From Cephalotus follicularis (Eukaryota; Streptophyta; Magnoliopsida; Oxalidales; Cephalotaceae), in assembly GCA_001972305.1 (NCBI GenBank), contig BDDD01005749.1, positions 1 through 64,000 on the forward strand: a stretch of DNA of 64,000 nucleotides, in the 5' to 3' direction. The stretch's first letter is position 1, and every line of letters begins with the position of its first letter. This document shows, piece by piece, positions 20,020-30,587 of the stretch. A program made the translations under genes and the position numbers. The notes beneath the pieces were generated by a model that had not been told where the DNA came from, searched no databases, and saw nothing but the letters and a program-made list of their open reading frames with translations.

Positions 20020-22636
20020 TGATCTATGGTAATCAACATATATTCAGCTTATATAAAAATACAGGAATTTAAAACTTTCTAATCATATCTTTTCATTGCG
20101 GAAGCATATAATCATGAGCTGAATTAAATACGTAACATGCATCCCATACTACATGTTACAATAACATAACATCATCATTGTTAACTACTCTCAAAACGGA
20201 GCATGAACTAATCAAGTCAAATACATTTATCCATTCTCAACAATTTCCAACAATACAAAAACCGTTACACAATACCCAAATTAACATTTCCTTAAAGAAA
20301 ATACAACTTAATCTCTTCACTTCGTTTCCCCACGCTCAACGATGTCAATCCGCTGCATTATCTGAAATTGATAAGGTTAGCCGAATCCACTAGCTAAGTA
20401 GAGAGAATACAAATACACTTTAAGGTCAACGATAATGTGTGTCATGTAATGAAAGCACTCATGATGCAATACATAATATATCACAATACGTATATATACG
20501 TATATGTGCCAATAGGTAAGCGGCCATGCATAGTGCCTACAACCACACAATCCATCAATCAAGTCCAACGGACCCATCAATCCAATCCACATATCGATGT
20601 TAACCGTCCACGGTTAGGAAAGCACTCATAGCTAGTCGGCACGTAGGCTAGGAACAACATCAATCTAGAGATGCTAACCGTCCAAGGCTGGGAAAGCACA
20701 CATAGATATCCGGCACGTAGGCTACGAAAAGCACCCGATCAAACAATATGATACTAACCTTCAAAGGCTAGGAAACCACGTAGCTAACCAGAACGTAGGC
20801 TGGGAAAGCTCACCCAATCCAATCAATCAACTCAGTCAATTTTGTTTCAAGTAATTTATATATTTATAAACACTTGAAATGATATACACATTGGATATAA
20901 AATAAATCTTTTCCAAATTCATCATCAAGTAATTTATGCATCATAAAATACTTTTCAAAACATATTTATTCAAAATATGTAATCATCTTTCGAAACAGCG
21001 TTTCAAATATGTTGAAATATAATATTTCATACAAAATAGTGTTTATAACAAAACAATAAATCCCATTTTCTAAAATGATAAAACACTTTATAAATTACAT
21101 ACATTTCAATCCATAACAATATGTAATGCAAACATATGCTCAAAATACAACCAGGCTCTATTCGCATCAACGTGTACCATGTAGGCGTCAATGTCCAAGT
21201 CGGTCACTCAAGCGTCGCCGTTTAATCTTTGAGGTCGACGCTTATGTCATTTAAGCATCAACGCTTTAACTCTTAGCGTCTGCGCTTTCAACCAAAAGTT
21301 CTAGGCGTCAACATTCATCTCCTTTGGCGTCGGCTCTCAAGGTATGGACCCTTAAGCGTCATCGCTTCAATTCTTGGCTTCGACGCTTTGATGTAGGAAC
21401 CTCACGCATCAACGCTTCCAACGTTTATCTCTATTCATAATGAACCATGGCATCGACGTTTTCTCTAAGCGTCGATGTTTATCGCAAAACCATTATGCAT
21501 TCTTTACATAACAGGTCAAAGTGTCGACGCTTTTCCTTTAAGCATGGACGGTTAAAGAAGACCAGAACATCGTCTTCTCCAACTCGTCTTAATACCAGTA
21601 GAAATCAACACAAATCAAACATGCAATTCAATCCAATATCATACCAAGACAGCATGCATGGCAGGTTAACTACTCCTAGTAACCATATCATCAATCACTC
21701 ACTCTACAATACACAATAGCCATGCAAGTCATCAATGATCACCTACTATATTTGAACTCAAAATTGAATATATATAATCCCTACATTAGATTTCAAGTTA
21801 GGAATCGAAGCCCACATCCTCTAAGATCATGGAACAGTGGAACTTTGAGCTCCCCTATAGCTCCAAGTCCAGGTTGGAGCTCAAAGCCCAAGGCTTCCAA
21901 GCTTCCGAACCAGCCCAAATAATTGAGAGTTATGGTTCTCTCTCTTCTCTCCTTTCTCTTCCGGTTTTCTCACTGTTTCTCTCACTTCTTTTCCTGTTTT
22001 ATTTTTCTTTTCACTTTCTTTTCTCCAGATGCATTGAAGAGGATGGAAATGGTGTGTTTTATTCGCATTTCCCTCTCTCTTCTGTTCACTCGCATATGCA
22101 TGGTGCCAAGCGCCCTTCTCTCTCTCACTTCTCACTTCTCACCTGTCGTATGACACCCATGTGTCAGACTCTCTCTTCCATTTCAGTCACTGCAGGTCCA
22201 GGAATCACATCTGCATGTCCAACACGCCATCTCTAGATTGTTAAGTTGTTGAATAGTGGTCAATACCTGCTCCCATCATGTTTTATTGACAATGTTTTAA
22301 ACGTGTCTACTGTTCGTCTTTAAGCGGCGACGCTTTCCTATTAGTGTCGACTCGTAACTCTTTTCGTTCATTCGTGTCGATGCTATCACTTGGCGTTGAC
22401 GCTTTGCGGCCAATATGTGTTGCACGTGTGTCTTGTGTTCTTGGCGTCGACGCTTTGCTCTTGGACGTCGATGCTTTGGACAGTTTCCAGCATTTTTAAC
22501 CCAAAGCAACACTCTTAACATTCTTCCCTCCAAAATACACATCATAAGTTGGATAAGCTATCATTCCTCATTAATTTATAATAAAATTACATCAAGAGTT
22601 TCATCAGTACATCAAATAGAATTTCCGGTCAATACA
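20020..22636 (-). repeat. 3' LTR of chromovirus #2
   Basis: Minus-strand start TGTATTGACC at 22636, directly after a polypurine tract. It holds two palindrome arrays in the GCGTCGACGC flavour (22300-22475 and 21170-21545). Between them lie a CT-rich core and the tagatttcaagttagga phrase (21787 on). The minus-strand end near 20020 lacks the last ~25 bases seen in the 52113 copy (..GGTGTGATCA). The 135-residue open frame at 21829 is within the LTR and is not a gene. Confidence 0.8.
20600..20815. repeat. Minisatellite in the chromovirus LTR, ~95-base unit, about 2.3 copies
   Basis: Units contain taaccgtccaaggctggg..aaagcac, then ggcacgtaggct. The same array occurs in the paired LTR at 52735-52950. 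Other LTRs of the family have unrelated tandem sequence at the same point. Confidence 0.75.
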
Positions 22637-22638
22637 AT

Positions 22639-22649
22639 CCTCCCCTCTT
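22639..22649 (-). other. Polypurine tract of chromovirus #2
   Basis: Minus strand AAGAGGGGAGG two bases before the LTR start TGTATTGACC. It marks the 3' end of the internal region. Confidence 0.85.
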
Positions 22650-23302
22650 CAAAGAAATTATCCTCAAATTTTTTAACATCTCTAAAATAAGTGAGGGTAC
22701 CGTTCATGGATATCATCCTCACATTCCCGCGTAGCTTCATCAAGTTGGTGGAACTACCATTGAACCTTTACCATAGGTATGGTTTGGTTCCTCAATACTT
22801 GAGTCATCCAATCAAGAATCCTCATAGGCAATTCCTAGCAAGAAAGATCATCTTGCACTGACATTGAGTCATAATCCAAGATATGTGATGGATCTCGGAC
22901 GTAGCCTCATAACATAGAAACATGGAAGACATCAAGTACATTCGATAGTGCAGGAGGCAAGGCGAGCTGATATGCTACCTCCCCAACTCTCTCAAGAATC
23001 TGAAAATGACCAATGTAGCATGGAGCTAGTTTGACCGTTTACCCAAAACTTTGAACACCCTTCCAAGGAGAAACCTTCAGAAATACATGATCTCTGACAT
23101 CAAAAGTCAAAGGCCTCCTCTTCACCCTATCGACGTAGCTCTTCTGTCGACTTTGTGCTACAAGTAACCTTTCTTTAATCACCTTGACTTTCTCTGAAGT
23201 CTCCTCAACAAGATCTGACTCCAGTATCAGTCGCTCTCTGAAATCATCCCAACGGATGGGTGATCTACATTTCCATCCACAAAGAGCTTTGTGCGGAACC
23301 AA
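22650..23302 (-). pseudogene. Integrase C-terminus and chromodomain-like tail of #2
   Basis: From 23302 the minus strand reads a GPY/F-type segment, with RQKSYVDRVKRRPLTFDVRD, VFLKVSPWKGVQSFG and, after a stop, ILERVGEVAYQLALPP and VFHVSMLRGY. Near 22820-22690 lies the chromodomain-like ending, LRNQTIPMVKVQW then DEATRECEDDIHERYPHLF. That ending is typical of Tekay/Del chromoviruses, where it is thought to help target chromatin. At least two nonsense codons interrupt it. Confidence 0.8.
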
Positions 23303-24108
23303 AGCAATGCTCTAGTGATAGCTATTATTGTACAAAAACTCTATCAAGGGAATATGATACTCCCAAGTACCACTAAAGTCAATAACACAAGCTTGGAGCA
23401 TATCCTCCAAGGTCTGGGTGGTACGCTCTGATTGTCCATCTGTTTGTGGATGAAACGCTGTGCTAAAATTCAACTTCATTCCAAAAGCCGTCTGAAATCT
23501 CTTCTAGAAGTAGGAAGTGAAAATCAAATCTCGATCGCACACAATACTCATAGGAATGCCATGCAGTCTCATAATCTCCTTAGTATACAGGCGAGCTAGC
23601 TTGCTCGTCGAATCAGTAACATGTGTAGGTAAAATGTGTGTTGATTTCGTGAGTCTATCAATGATAACCCACACCGCACTATGGCGATTCTGAGTCAACG
23701 GGAAACAAGAAACAAAATCCATACTCACGTGTTCCCATTTCCACTCCGCCACTGGAAATGATTGCAACAATCTTGCTAGTCTTTGGTGTTCGACCTTGAC
23801 CCTCTGACAAGTCAAGCACTTAGCAACATAATCAGCAATCTCATGCTTCATACAAGGCCACCAATAATTCCGCTTCATGTCCTGATACATTTTTGTACTA
23901 TAAGGATGAATACTATACTGAGATTTATGAGCCTCATAAAGCAGCTCACTCTTCAAACCATCATTATTCATAAGACACACCCATCCCCAAAACCTAAGTA
24001 TAACATCAGAATGTAACCGAAAATCAGGCTTCAACTCCAAATCTTCTCAGATTTTCTGTAATTCAGGATCATACACCTGAGCATTCTTTATCTGTTTAAG
24101 CAATGCTG
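23303..24108 (-). pseudogene. Integrase core of chromovirus #2
   Basis: The 24040-23504 frame has the zinc-binding module, with His in HKSQYSIH and Cys in CLTC after NYWWPCM. The first catalytic Asp lies in MDFVSCFP, and the second Asp region, SIVCDRDLIFTS, is well kept. After a stop at 23504 the frame continues with FHPQTDGQSER (about 23425-23460), which carries the catalytic Glu. The catalytic triad residues are therefore all visible, but nonsense codons separate them. Confidence 0.88.
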
Positions 24109-24109
24109 G

Positions 24110-24800
24110 CTAAGCACGAAGGCTAGCAATAAAAATCCCAGGGGACTGTACAAATGGAGTCCACTTTTGAAAATCTTCCAGCAATCTCCATTGAGACACC
24201 ATCGCACTAGCTATCATAGCTTTACGACTAACCGCATCAGCAACAACATTTGCTTTCCCAAGATGGTACTGGATATTGCAATCATAATCATTGAAAAACT
24301 CAACCCATCTCCGCCGCCTCATATTCAATTAATCTTGGCAGAAGAAATACTTCAAACTCTTATGATCAATAAATATCTCAAATTGTGCTCCATACAAATA
24401 TTGTCTCCATTTCTGAAGAGCAAAGACGATAGCAGACAATTTGAGATCATGCGTCGGGTAATTCTCGTCATAGGGTTTCAGCTTCCTCGAAGCATAAGCA
24501 GCTACTCTACTGCGTTGCATCAACACGCAACCCTACCCTTTACGTGAAGCATTCCTATATACTGAAAAATCCTCATTAGCATTAGGTAATGCCAAGATAA
24601 GAGTGGAAATCAACCGATCCTTGAACTCGCAGAAACTAGCTTCATAATCTTCATCCCAGACAAATAAAGCCTTCTTCTGGGTCAACTGTGTCAATGGTAT
24701 GGCTATCCTTGAGAAATTATGGATGAATCTCCGATAATAATTCACCAAACAAAGAAAACGGTGCACCTCGGTCACATTTTTTTGTTGTGGCAAATCACGA
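24110..24800 (-). pseudogene. RNase H of chromovirus #2
   Basis: Three successive minus-strand frames (24793-24533, 24526-24329, 24328-24110) read [47 protein letters not shown] and [16 protein letters not shown]. The first catalytic Asp (normally YxDAS) has become Asn in YRNAS, so even a repaired frame would probably be inactive. Stops near 24530 and 24328 divide it. Confidence 0.82.
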
Positions 24801-25470
24801 AAAACCTTAGTCTTCTACGGATCACCGCCAAGCCCTCTCCAAAGACTATGTGACCAAGAAAGATCACATGATTAAGCCAAAATTCATACTTACCGAATTT
24901 GGCATACAAGCACTGTTCTTTGAGAATCTGCAAAACTAGTCTCAGATAGTACGCATGTTCCTCCTGATTCTTCGAATATATCAGTATGTCATCAATGAAT
25001 ACAACTACAAACTAATCCAAGTATGGTTGGAACACATCGTTCATCAAAGACATGAACGCTGCCGGTGCCTTTGTAACACCAAACGACATCACTAGAAACT
25101 CATAGTGGCCATATCATATTCGAAAAGCAGTCTTCTCGATATCGCCTTCCCGTACTCTCAACTGGTGATAACCCGATCTAAAATCGAGTTTAGAGAATAC
25201 CCTTGACCCTTGTACCTGATCGAACAATTCCTCAATCTGTGGAAGATGATACTTGTTCTTAATCGTTGCTTTATTCAGCATCCGGCAACAAAATGCAAAG
25301 TTTCATCGACCCATCTTTCCTTTTCACAAACAACACCAGTGCACCCCATGGGGAAACATTGGGTCTAATGAAATATTTGTCAACCAAGTCTTGCAATTGC
25401 AGCTTCAGTTCTCTCAATTCTGCAGGAGCCATTCTGTACGGTGCCTTAGAAATAGAAGTTGTACCAGGTA
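24801..25470 (-). pseudogene. Reverse transcriptase of chromovirus #2, 3' part
   Basis: From the junction with element A at 25470 the minus strand gives [20 protein letters not shown], then [16 protein letters not shown] frameshifted fingers/palm region follows, then [17 protein letters not shown] near 25000-24960 with the catalytic Asp pair, and [12 protein letters not shown] near 24890. The upstream linker and protease resume at 37027, on the other side of element A, and the join preserves the usual order (compare 9700-9640 in #1). Confidence 0.85.
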
Positions 25471-28138
25471 TGTAACACCCCTGACCCTAGTTCACTTTAT
25501 GCTCAAAGTGAGCCTCAAGGATACGGTGCGTTACGTGGGGTGAACCATTGACCATCAAATCGTTTAATCATTTAACCATATGTGACCTCAATAACCATTC
25601 AATGATATTACTTAAATCGTATTCAATAAACTCATAATCTTCAAAATATACTTAGAATTATCATTAATCATTTCTATCATAAACTTCATAGGATACCTTT
25701 ACAGCCTTTAACACAAACTTTTAGAATTATCATACTTCTCACTTGAAAACTTTAAACATAATGACGATCATTTCTAACAGCTATACATAACAGCGGAAAC
25801 ACTAAATCGTACTCGATAACTTGATATCTTCAAATATCCTTATTTCATAAAAATTCTCATACTCCTAACAATTTACAGTGGAATTATAAGCCCCAAATAT
25901 ATTCTATAACTCTCAACACCAATTTCTAAACAACATCATCGTATCAAAACATTATAATTATAGCGTTTATTTCCATACATTTACGTCTACTTGTCGTCTT
26001 TCACAGCGGAAAACATAAACTTGTCATAACAGTGTTATACAGCAGAAACATGAACTCGTTACGTCAAAAGTAGTTGATACATAACATACTTTCTTTCTAA
26101 AACTTCCTTTACGAACTTCCTCTAAAGCTCGCAATTCCACGTTCAACTGTTTCCTGGAAATTTTATTTGAAAAGAAAAATATTGAAAGGAGTGAGCTCAA
26201 ATAGCCAGTAAGAATCGTAGTCATAAAACGTTATTGAAATCCATTGTTTTTTATAATCTTTATCAAAACGTTTGCAAATCATACCTTTCAAAAACATCAT
26301 TAAAACCCTTTTTCTGGCATATAACAAAGGCATACTTTGAAAACAAAACATCCTTAAAATCCTTTTTTTTTTTGGTATAAACACCAGCACATTTCACATT
26401 CTTTTCTTTTTAAAATTTACATTAATTCTTTTCTGTTCATATCTCATGAAATAAAACATTTCATTTCTTTTTCTGATCATATCTCATGAATCAGAACATT
26501 CCACAAATGACTGAGGGGTTGTCTAAACTTAAATAACCCAATTGAACCATTGCTTCACCGGGGCATTGTGCACTCCCCGATTACTATCCTTACATCACAT
26601 GCTTGTTCGTGAGCACTTTCCGCTCATAACATTAGCCTTTACTATATTAATCCTCCCTGAATCTCAATCCAGTAGTTGTTCGTCTCAGTTCGTTGCATTT
26701 TCTGATTTCATAAAAACATTTCATAAAACATTTCTTAATATTCTGAGTGATTAGCTCAAAGCATTCGTAAAAATAAATTTGTATAACATTTGTAAAACTG
26801 AATTTAAAACATTTTAATAAAACAAAATTTCGTAAAGAAATCGTCGAAATTTCGAAATACATAAAAAGCATAATTTTCCAGAAAATACTTTAAACTAGTA
26901 GCATAACATAAGCAATAATTTGAAACATAAAATTTTATCAAGAATTTGGAAGAAATTTGAAATACGTAAAATATAAGAATTTGTTGCATAATTTAGGGAA
27001 ATAACGTAAATTACTTTGGCATAAAATATGGAATAAAATAATTTGAAAAAGTGAGTAAAATTCCTTAATAAAATACTTTAGAAAGAATTTTTGTTAAAAT
27101 ACTCTGGTATAAAAATAACATTTTTGCTTACAACCATAAAATACTATAGAAACGTGATTAGGAATCCTTACATAACTTTGGCATAAAAACGTTAAAATAC
27201 TTTGGTATATAAAAATAGCATTTTTCCTTCCCACCATAAAATACTATAAAAAGGTGATTAGGAATCCTTACCTTGGTTTATTTTCCTTCTTTCCTCCTTT
27301 ATACCCATCTCAGCAGGACTCTCCTTCTCTATACTAAAATAATTTCTATACCAGAATTCCCCTACTTTTCTCTTTTCTCCTATCTCTCTTTCTTCCTCTC
27401 CTTCTTTCTCTCTAGACTTTTTCTCTCTCTCTCTCTCAGACTCTCCCTGTTTCTCTCTCTTTCTCGGACAACTCTCTCTCTTCTTTCTGCTGATTGCTTT
27501 GAGAATGGAGCAATTTTTATTGGGGAGTAACAGCCACCTCCGTTTTGTCGTTTTGTCCATCAAGTTGACATGTGTCCTCTTCGTTCGTCCGTTGCTTGAC
27601 ACACGTCCTTTTTCTTGAAGCGTCGGAGGTTAAGCGCTAAGCATCGCCGCTTAAGCCCCAAAGCGCTGCCGCTTTGCCCTCTAAGCGCTGCCGGTTGATG
27701 CGTAACAAAGGAAAAATAACGCTTGAAAGCGCTGCCGCTTTCTCCATTACACTATAACAAACTGTCAACGCTTTAACTCTCAAATTCGGTGCCCACAAAA
27801 GAAGCCAAACCGTCGACGCCTTAAAATAACTGTCGACGCTTTGTGGTGCAAAACGCACATTGACAGTGCGCACGCAAAACCACCTTGGAGAAAGGACAGA
27901 TCCATTTCCAGTCCAAAACAATTATCCAAATTAAATTTTCTTCAGGGGGCGCTGCCCCCGAGCCCCTGCCCACTCTCTGGGCAGCGGGACCCCCCGTCCG
28001 CTCACCGAGGAGCGGAACCCCCGAATCCCACCGAGCGTTAGAGTCATATTACGGGCCCTTTGTACCATTTGCTAATCTCAACAACAGAAATCATATTTCC
28101 ATAAATAATATCTCTACTGAAAATTTTTGGTCCTTACA
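25471..28138 (-). repeat. 3' LTR of element A (2668 bp)
   Basis: Spans TGTAACACCC (25471) to GTCCTTACA (28138), and is similar throughout to 33529-37026. It includes a palindrome array (27610-27845), a GC-rich hairpin block (27943-28020) and a CT-rich tract (27360-27480). Minus orientation follows from the polypurine tract just right of 28138. The CT-rich 27273-27530 open frame is LTR sequence. Confidence 0.9.
27943..28020. other. GC-rich block of three consecutive hairpins in the LTR
   Basis: Three inverted repeats follow one another: GGGGGCGCTGCCCCC, then CTGCCC..GGGCAG around actctct, then CCGCTC..GAGCGG. The block stands out sharply from the AT-rich surroundings. A copy with changes lies at 36832-36912 in the other LTR. 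It sits within the first 200 bases of U3 on the minus strand. Confidence 0.7.
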
Positions 28139-29162
28139 ATCTACCCTCCTTACAAAAATTTTGTCCTCAAAATTTGTTATACCTTATATTCAAAAGACGA
28201 GGGTATTCATGTCTCATTACTTCCTCCAATCTCCAAGTGACTTCATAGACTTCATGACTTCTCCATAAAATGTTTATTAACAGAGTGATCTTAGTCAAAA
28301 ATTCTCATCAGTTGCTTGTTGTATGACAACTTCTCATATACTTGTATCATTTCAGCTCTCATAACATGATAGGGGTTGGCCATACATTTTTGAAGATGAA
28401 ATACATGAAACACATTGTGAACGTGAAAGAGACTTGATGGCAATACAAGCCTAAAGACAACCTCTCTGACTCCTTCCAAAATTTCAATGGTCCAATGTAT
28501 TTAAGCTTTCCCTTTTCACCAAATCTCTTTACTCCTTTCCAAGGTAAAACCTTTAAGAAAAACATGATCTCTCATTTCCAACTGTAACTCCCTTCATTTC
28601 TTATCCACATAACTCTTTTATTCACTTTGGGCTACTAGCAGCCAAATTGCCCTCATCTTCTCAGTTGTCATTTGTACCATTTCTGTTCTCCACCATTTCC
28701 TTTCTCTTTACTTTCTCCCAACATATAGAAATTCAACACCGTTGTTCGCTATCTTCTTTAAGCTTTGGATCATCAAACTAATACTACTTGATTCGTTCAA
28801 CTAAAGACGGTCGAACTATAGCTTGAGATAAGAAAACTACTCCTCCTTGCTTTCTAGCTTCCAATTCCAATCTTTGGACATCCCTTAATAAATTTTGTTG
28901 TATGGTAATCATTACTACCAAAACATCCGCCAAGGCGTTCACTTTTCCCGGATGGTACAATCATAATCCTTAAGACTCCAAGAAATTCTCTTTGCATTAT
29001 TCAACAATTCGAACTTAACATTCTTCCATGTCATCCTTGTAAGAGAGACCGTAATGTGAGAAACACATTCAATGAACCTTCAGTAGTAGCTTACCAATCC
29101 AAGAAAACTTAGTATTTCTTATACTGACGCTGGTCTTTTGCCATTCTCTTATTGTCATAGTC
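28139..29162 (-). pseudogene. Element A polypurine tract, chromodomain/INT C-terminal scraps and RNase H end
   Basis: A purine tract (minus AAGGAGGGTAGAT) abuts the LTR. Going upstream, short frames read KYIGPLKFW (GPY/F-like, about 28500). Near 28880 lies a LRDVQRLELEARK linker, and near 28930 the HPGKVNALAD end of RNase H. The integrase catalytic core expected between these is missing. Many stops. Confidence 0.6.
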
Positions 29163-29690
29163 TTAGCAGAGTCCACTGAAAATGCCTTCTCGTGAAATCT
29201 CGTGACTCAAGAAGGATACCTTCTTTATTGAAAGTTGGCACTTGTTGAACTTAGCATACAGTTTTTTATTCCTCAATGTTTGAAGCACCTTGATCAAATG
29301 CCCTTTATGCTCTGATTGACTTTTGAAGTATACCAAAATATCATCAATAAAAACTACCTCGAACTGGTCCAACAATTTCCTGAATACTTTATTCACCAAA
29401 TCCATGAAAGCAGTTGTAGTATTTGTCAATCCAAATGACATTACCAAAACTCGAGGTGTCCATATTTTGTCCGAAAAGCAGTTTTCAGTACATCCCACTT
29501 ATTGACCTTTACTTGATGATAACCTGATTGAAGGTTGATCCTTGAGTATTCTTAAGCTGATCAAACAGATCGTCGATCCTTGGCATTCGATACAAAGTCT
29601 CATTGTCCCGTATTTCTTCTTTTACAAACAACATCGGTGCATCCCATAGTGATGCACTCTGCCGGACAATTCCTTTATTCAAAAGCTCTT
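29163..29690 (-). pseudogene. Reverse transcriptase of element A
   Basis: The 29498-29163 frame keeps [35 protein letters not shown] (catalytic Asp pair) and KKLYAKFNKCQLSIKKVSFL. Upstream, 29690-29500, DNETLYRMPRIDDL-type and ASLWDAPMLFVKEEIRDNE-type remnants are scrambled by frameshifts and small deletions. It is more diverged than #1 and #2, in line with a separate chromovirus family. Confidence 0.8.
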
Positions 29691-30252
29691 ACAACTGATT
29701 CTTAACTCCTTTTAACTTGGTCGGCTCCACTTGATAGGGATTCTTTGAAATTGGAGTCGTTCCAGTTACTAAGTCCATTGCAAATTCTATCTCTCGATCA
29801 AGTGGTATACCCGGTATATCTATGGGAAACACATCTGTAAAGTCCTTAACAACGTGAACATCTTCTATTTTCATCTTTTCTTCCTTAGTGTTCACCACAT
29901 AAGCGATGTAACCTTCGCAGTCACTTTCTAACAATCGTCTAGCTTGGATTGCTAATATGAAACTTAGGGGTTTACTAACTTTTGCGCTCCGATAACCATA
30001 CTCATGTTGATTGGTTATCGAAAACTTAACCTTCTTCTTATACCAATAAACATTAGCATGATTCGCCGAAAGCAAATCCATGCCCATCACAACGTCATTA
30101 GAATCTTTCACATCTTCATCTGTTATGACGTATGTTCTAACTGATGCTCTGGGTTGTAGAGCTCCATTCTCTACTTCTCCATCGAGATTTCTTTTCTGTC
30201 TGCTATAGGTAGAGGATTCGCCTACCTTATTCTTTCCTTGTCCTTGGTCCAT
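29689..30252 (-). pseudogene. Protease end and RT linker of element A
   Basis: An uninterrupted 187-residue frame. The first part is charged and lacks any CCHC knuckle. It then jumps to DVVMGMDLLSANHANVYW, the C-terminal protease motif, without the D(S/T)GxTHS active site. The linker KDFTDVFPIDIPGIPLDREI follows and then PTKLKGVKNQL. An internal deletion has evidently fused the gag tail to the protease end while keeping a frame open. Confidence 0.75.
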
Positions 30253-30587
30253 CCTCTTTTGCTGGTATTTTTTTTGTTATCGCATCCTTCAAAACCACTT
30301 CATAGGATTGCAGATTATGTGTTATCAACAATCATCGAACGTTGGGTTTTAAACCCTTGTAAAACTTATTTATTCTTCTTTAATTCATCGATACCATGTG
30401 CGTAGCGTATCGAGATAACATTGCAAAATTCACCTCGTAGAGAGAGCTACCGATTCGGACTTACCTTGTCCTAATCAAAGGAAGACCTCTTCCATCTTGT
30501 CCTTCATCGTTTAAAGAAAATATTTTTCCATAAATATTTCCTTAAACATTTCCCAAGTCATCGTTTCTATTTTCATACGTGTCTTTA
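30253..30587 (-). pseudogene. Gag, C-terminal part, element A
   Basis: Minus-strand pieces read TWEMFKEIFMEKYF (near 30560), then YEVNFAMLSRYATHMVS, INKFYKGLKPNVR and YEVVLKDAITKK, with several stops. This is the standard capsid C-terminal order of plant gypsy Gag. It is cut at 30588 by solo LTR G and resumes on the other side at 32578. Confidence 0.75.

Noticed and set aside
21829..22236. 135-residue plus-strand open frame
   Set aside because: Lies in the CT-rich core of the #2 3' LTR; the composition follows the repeat and no domain is visible.
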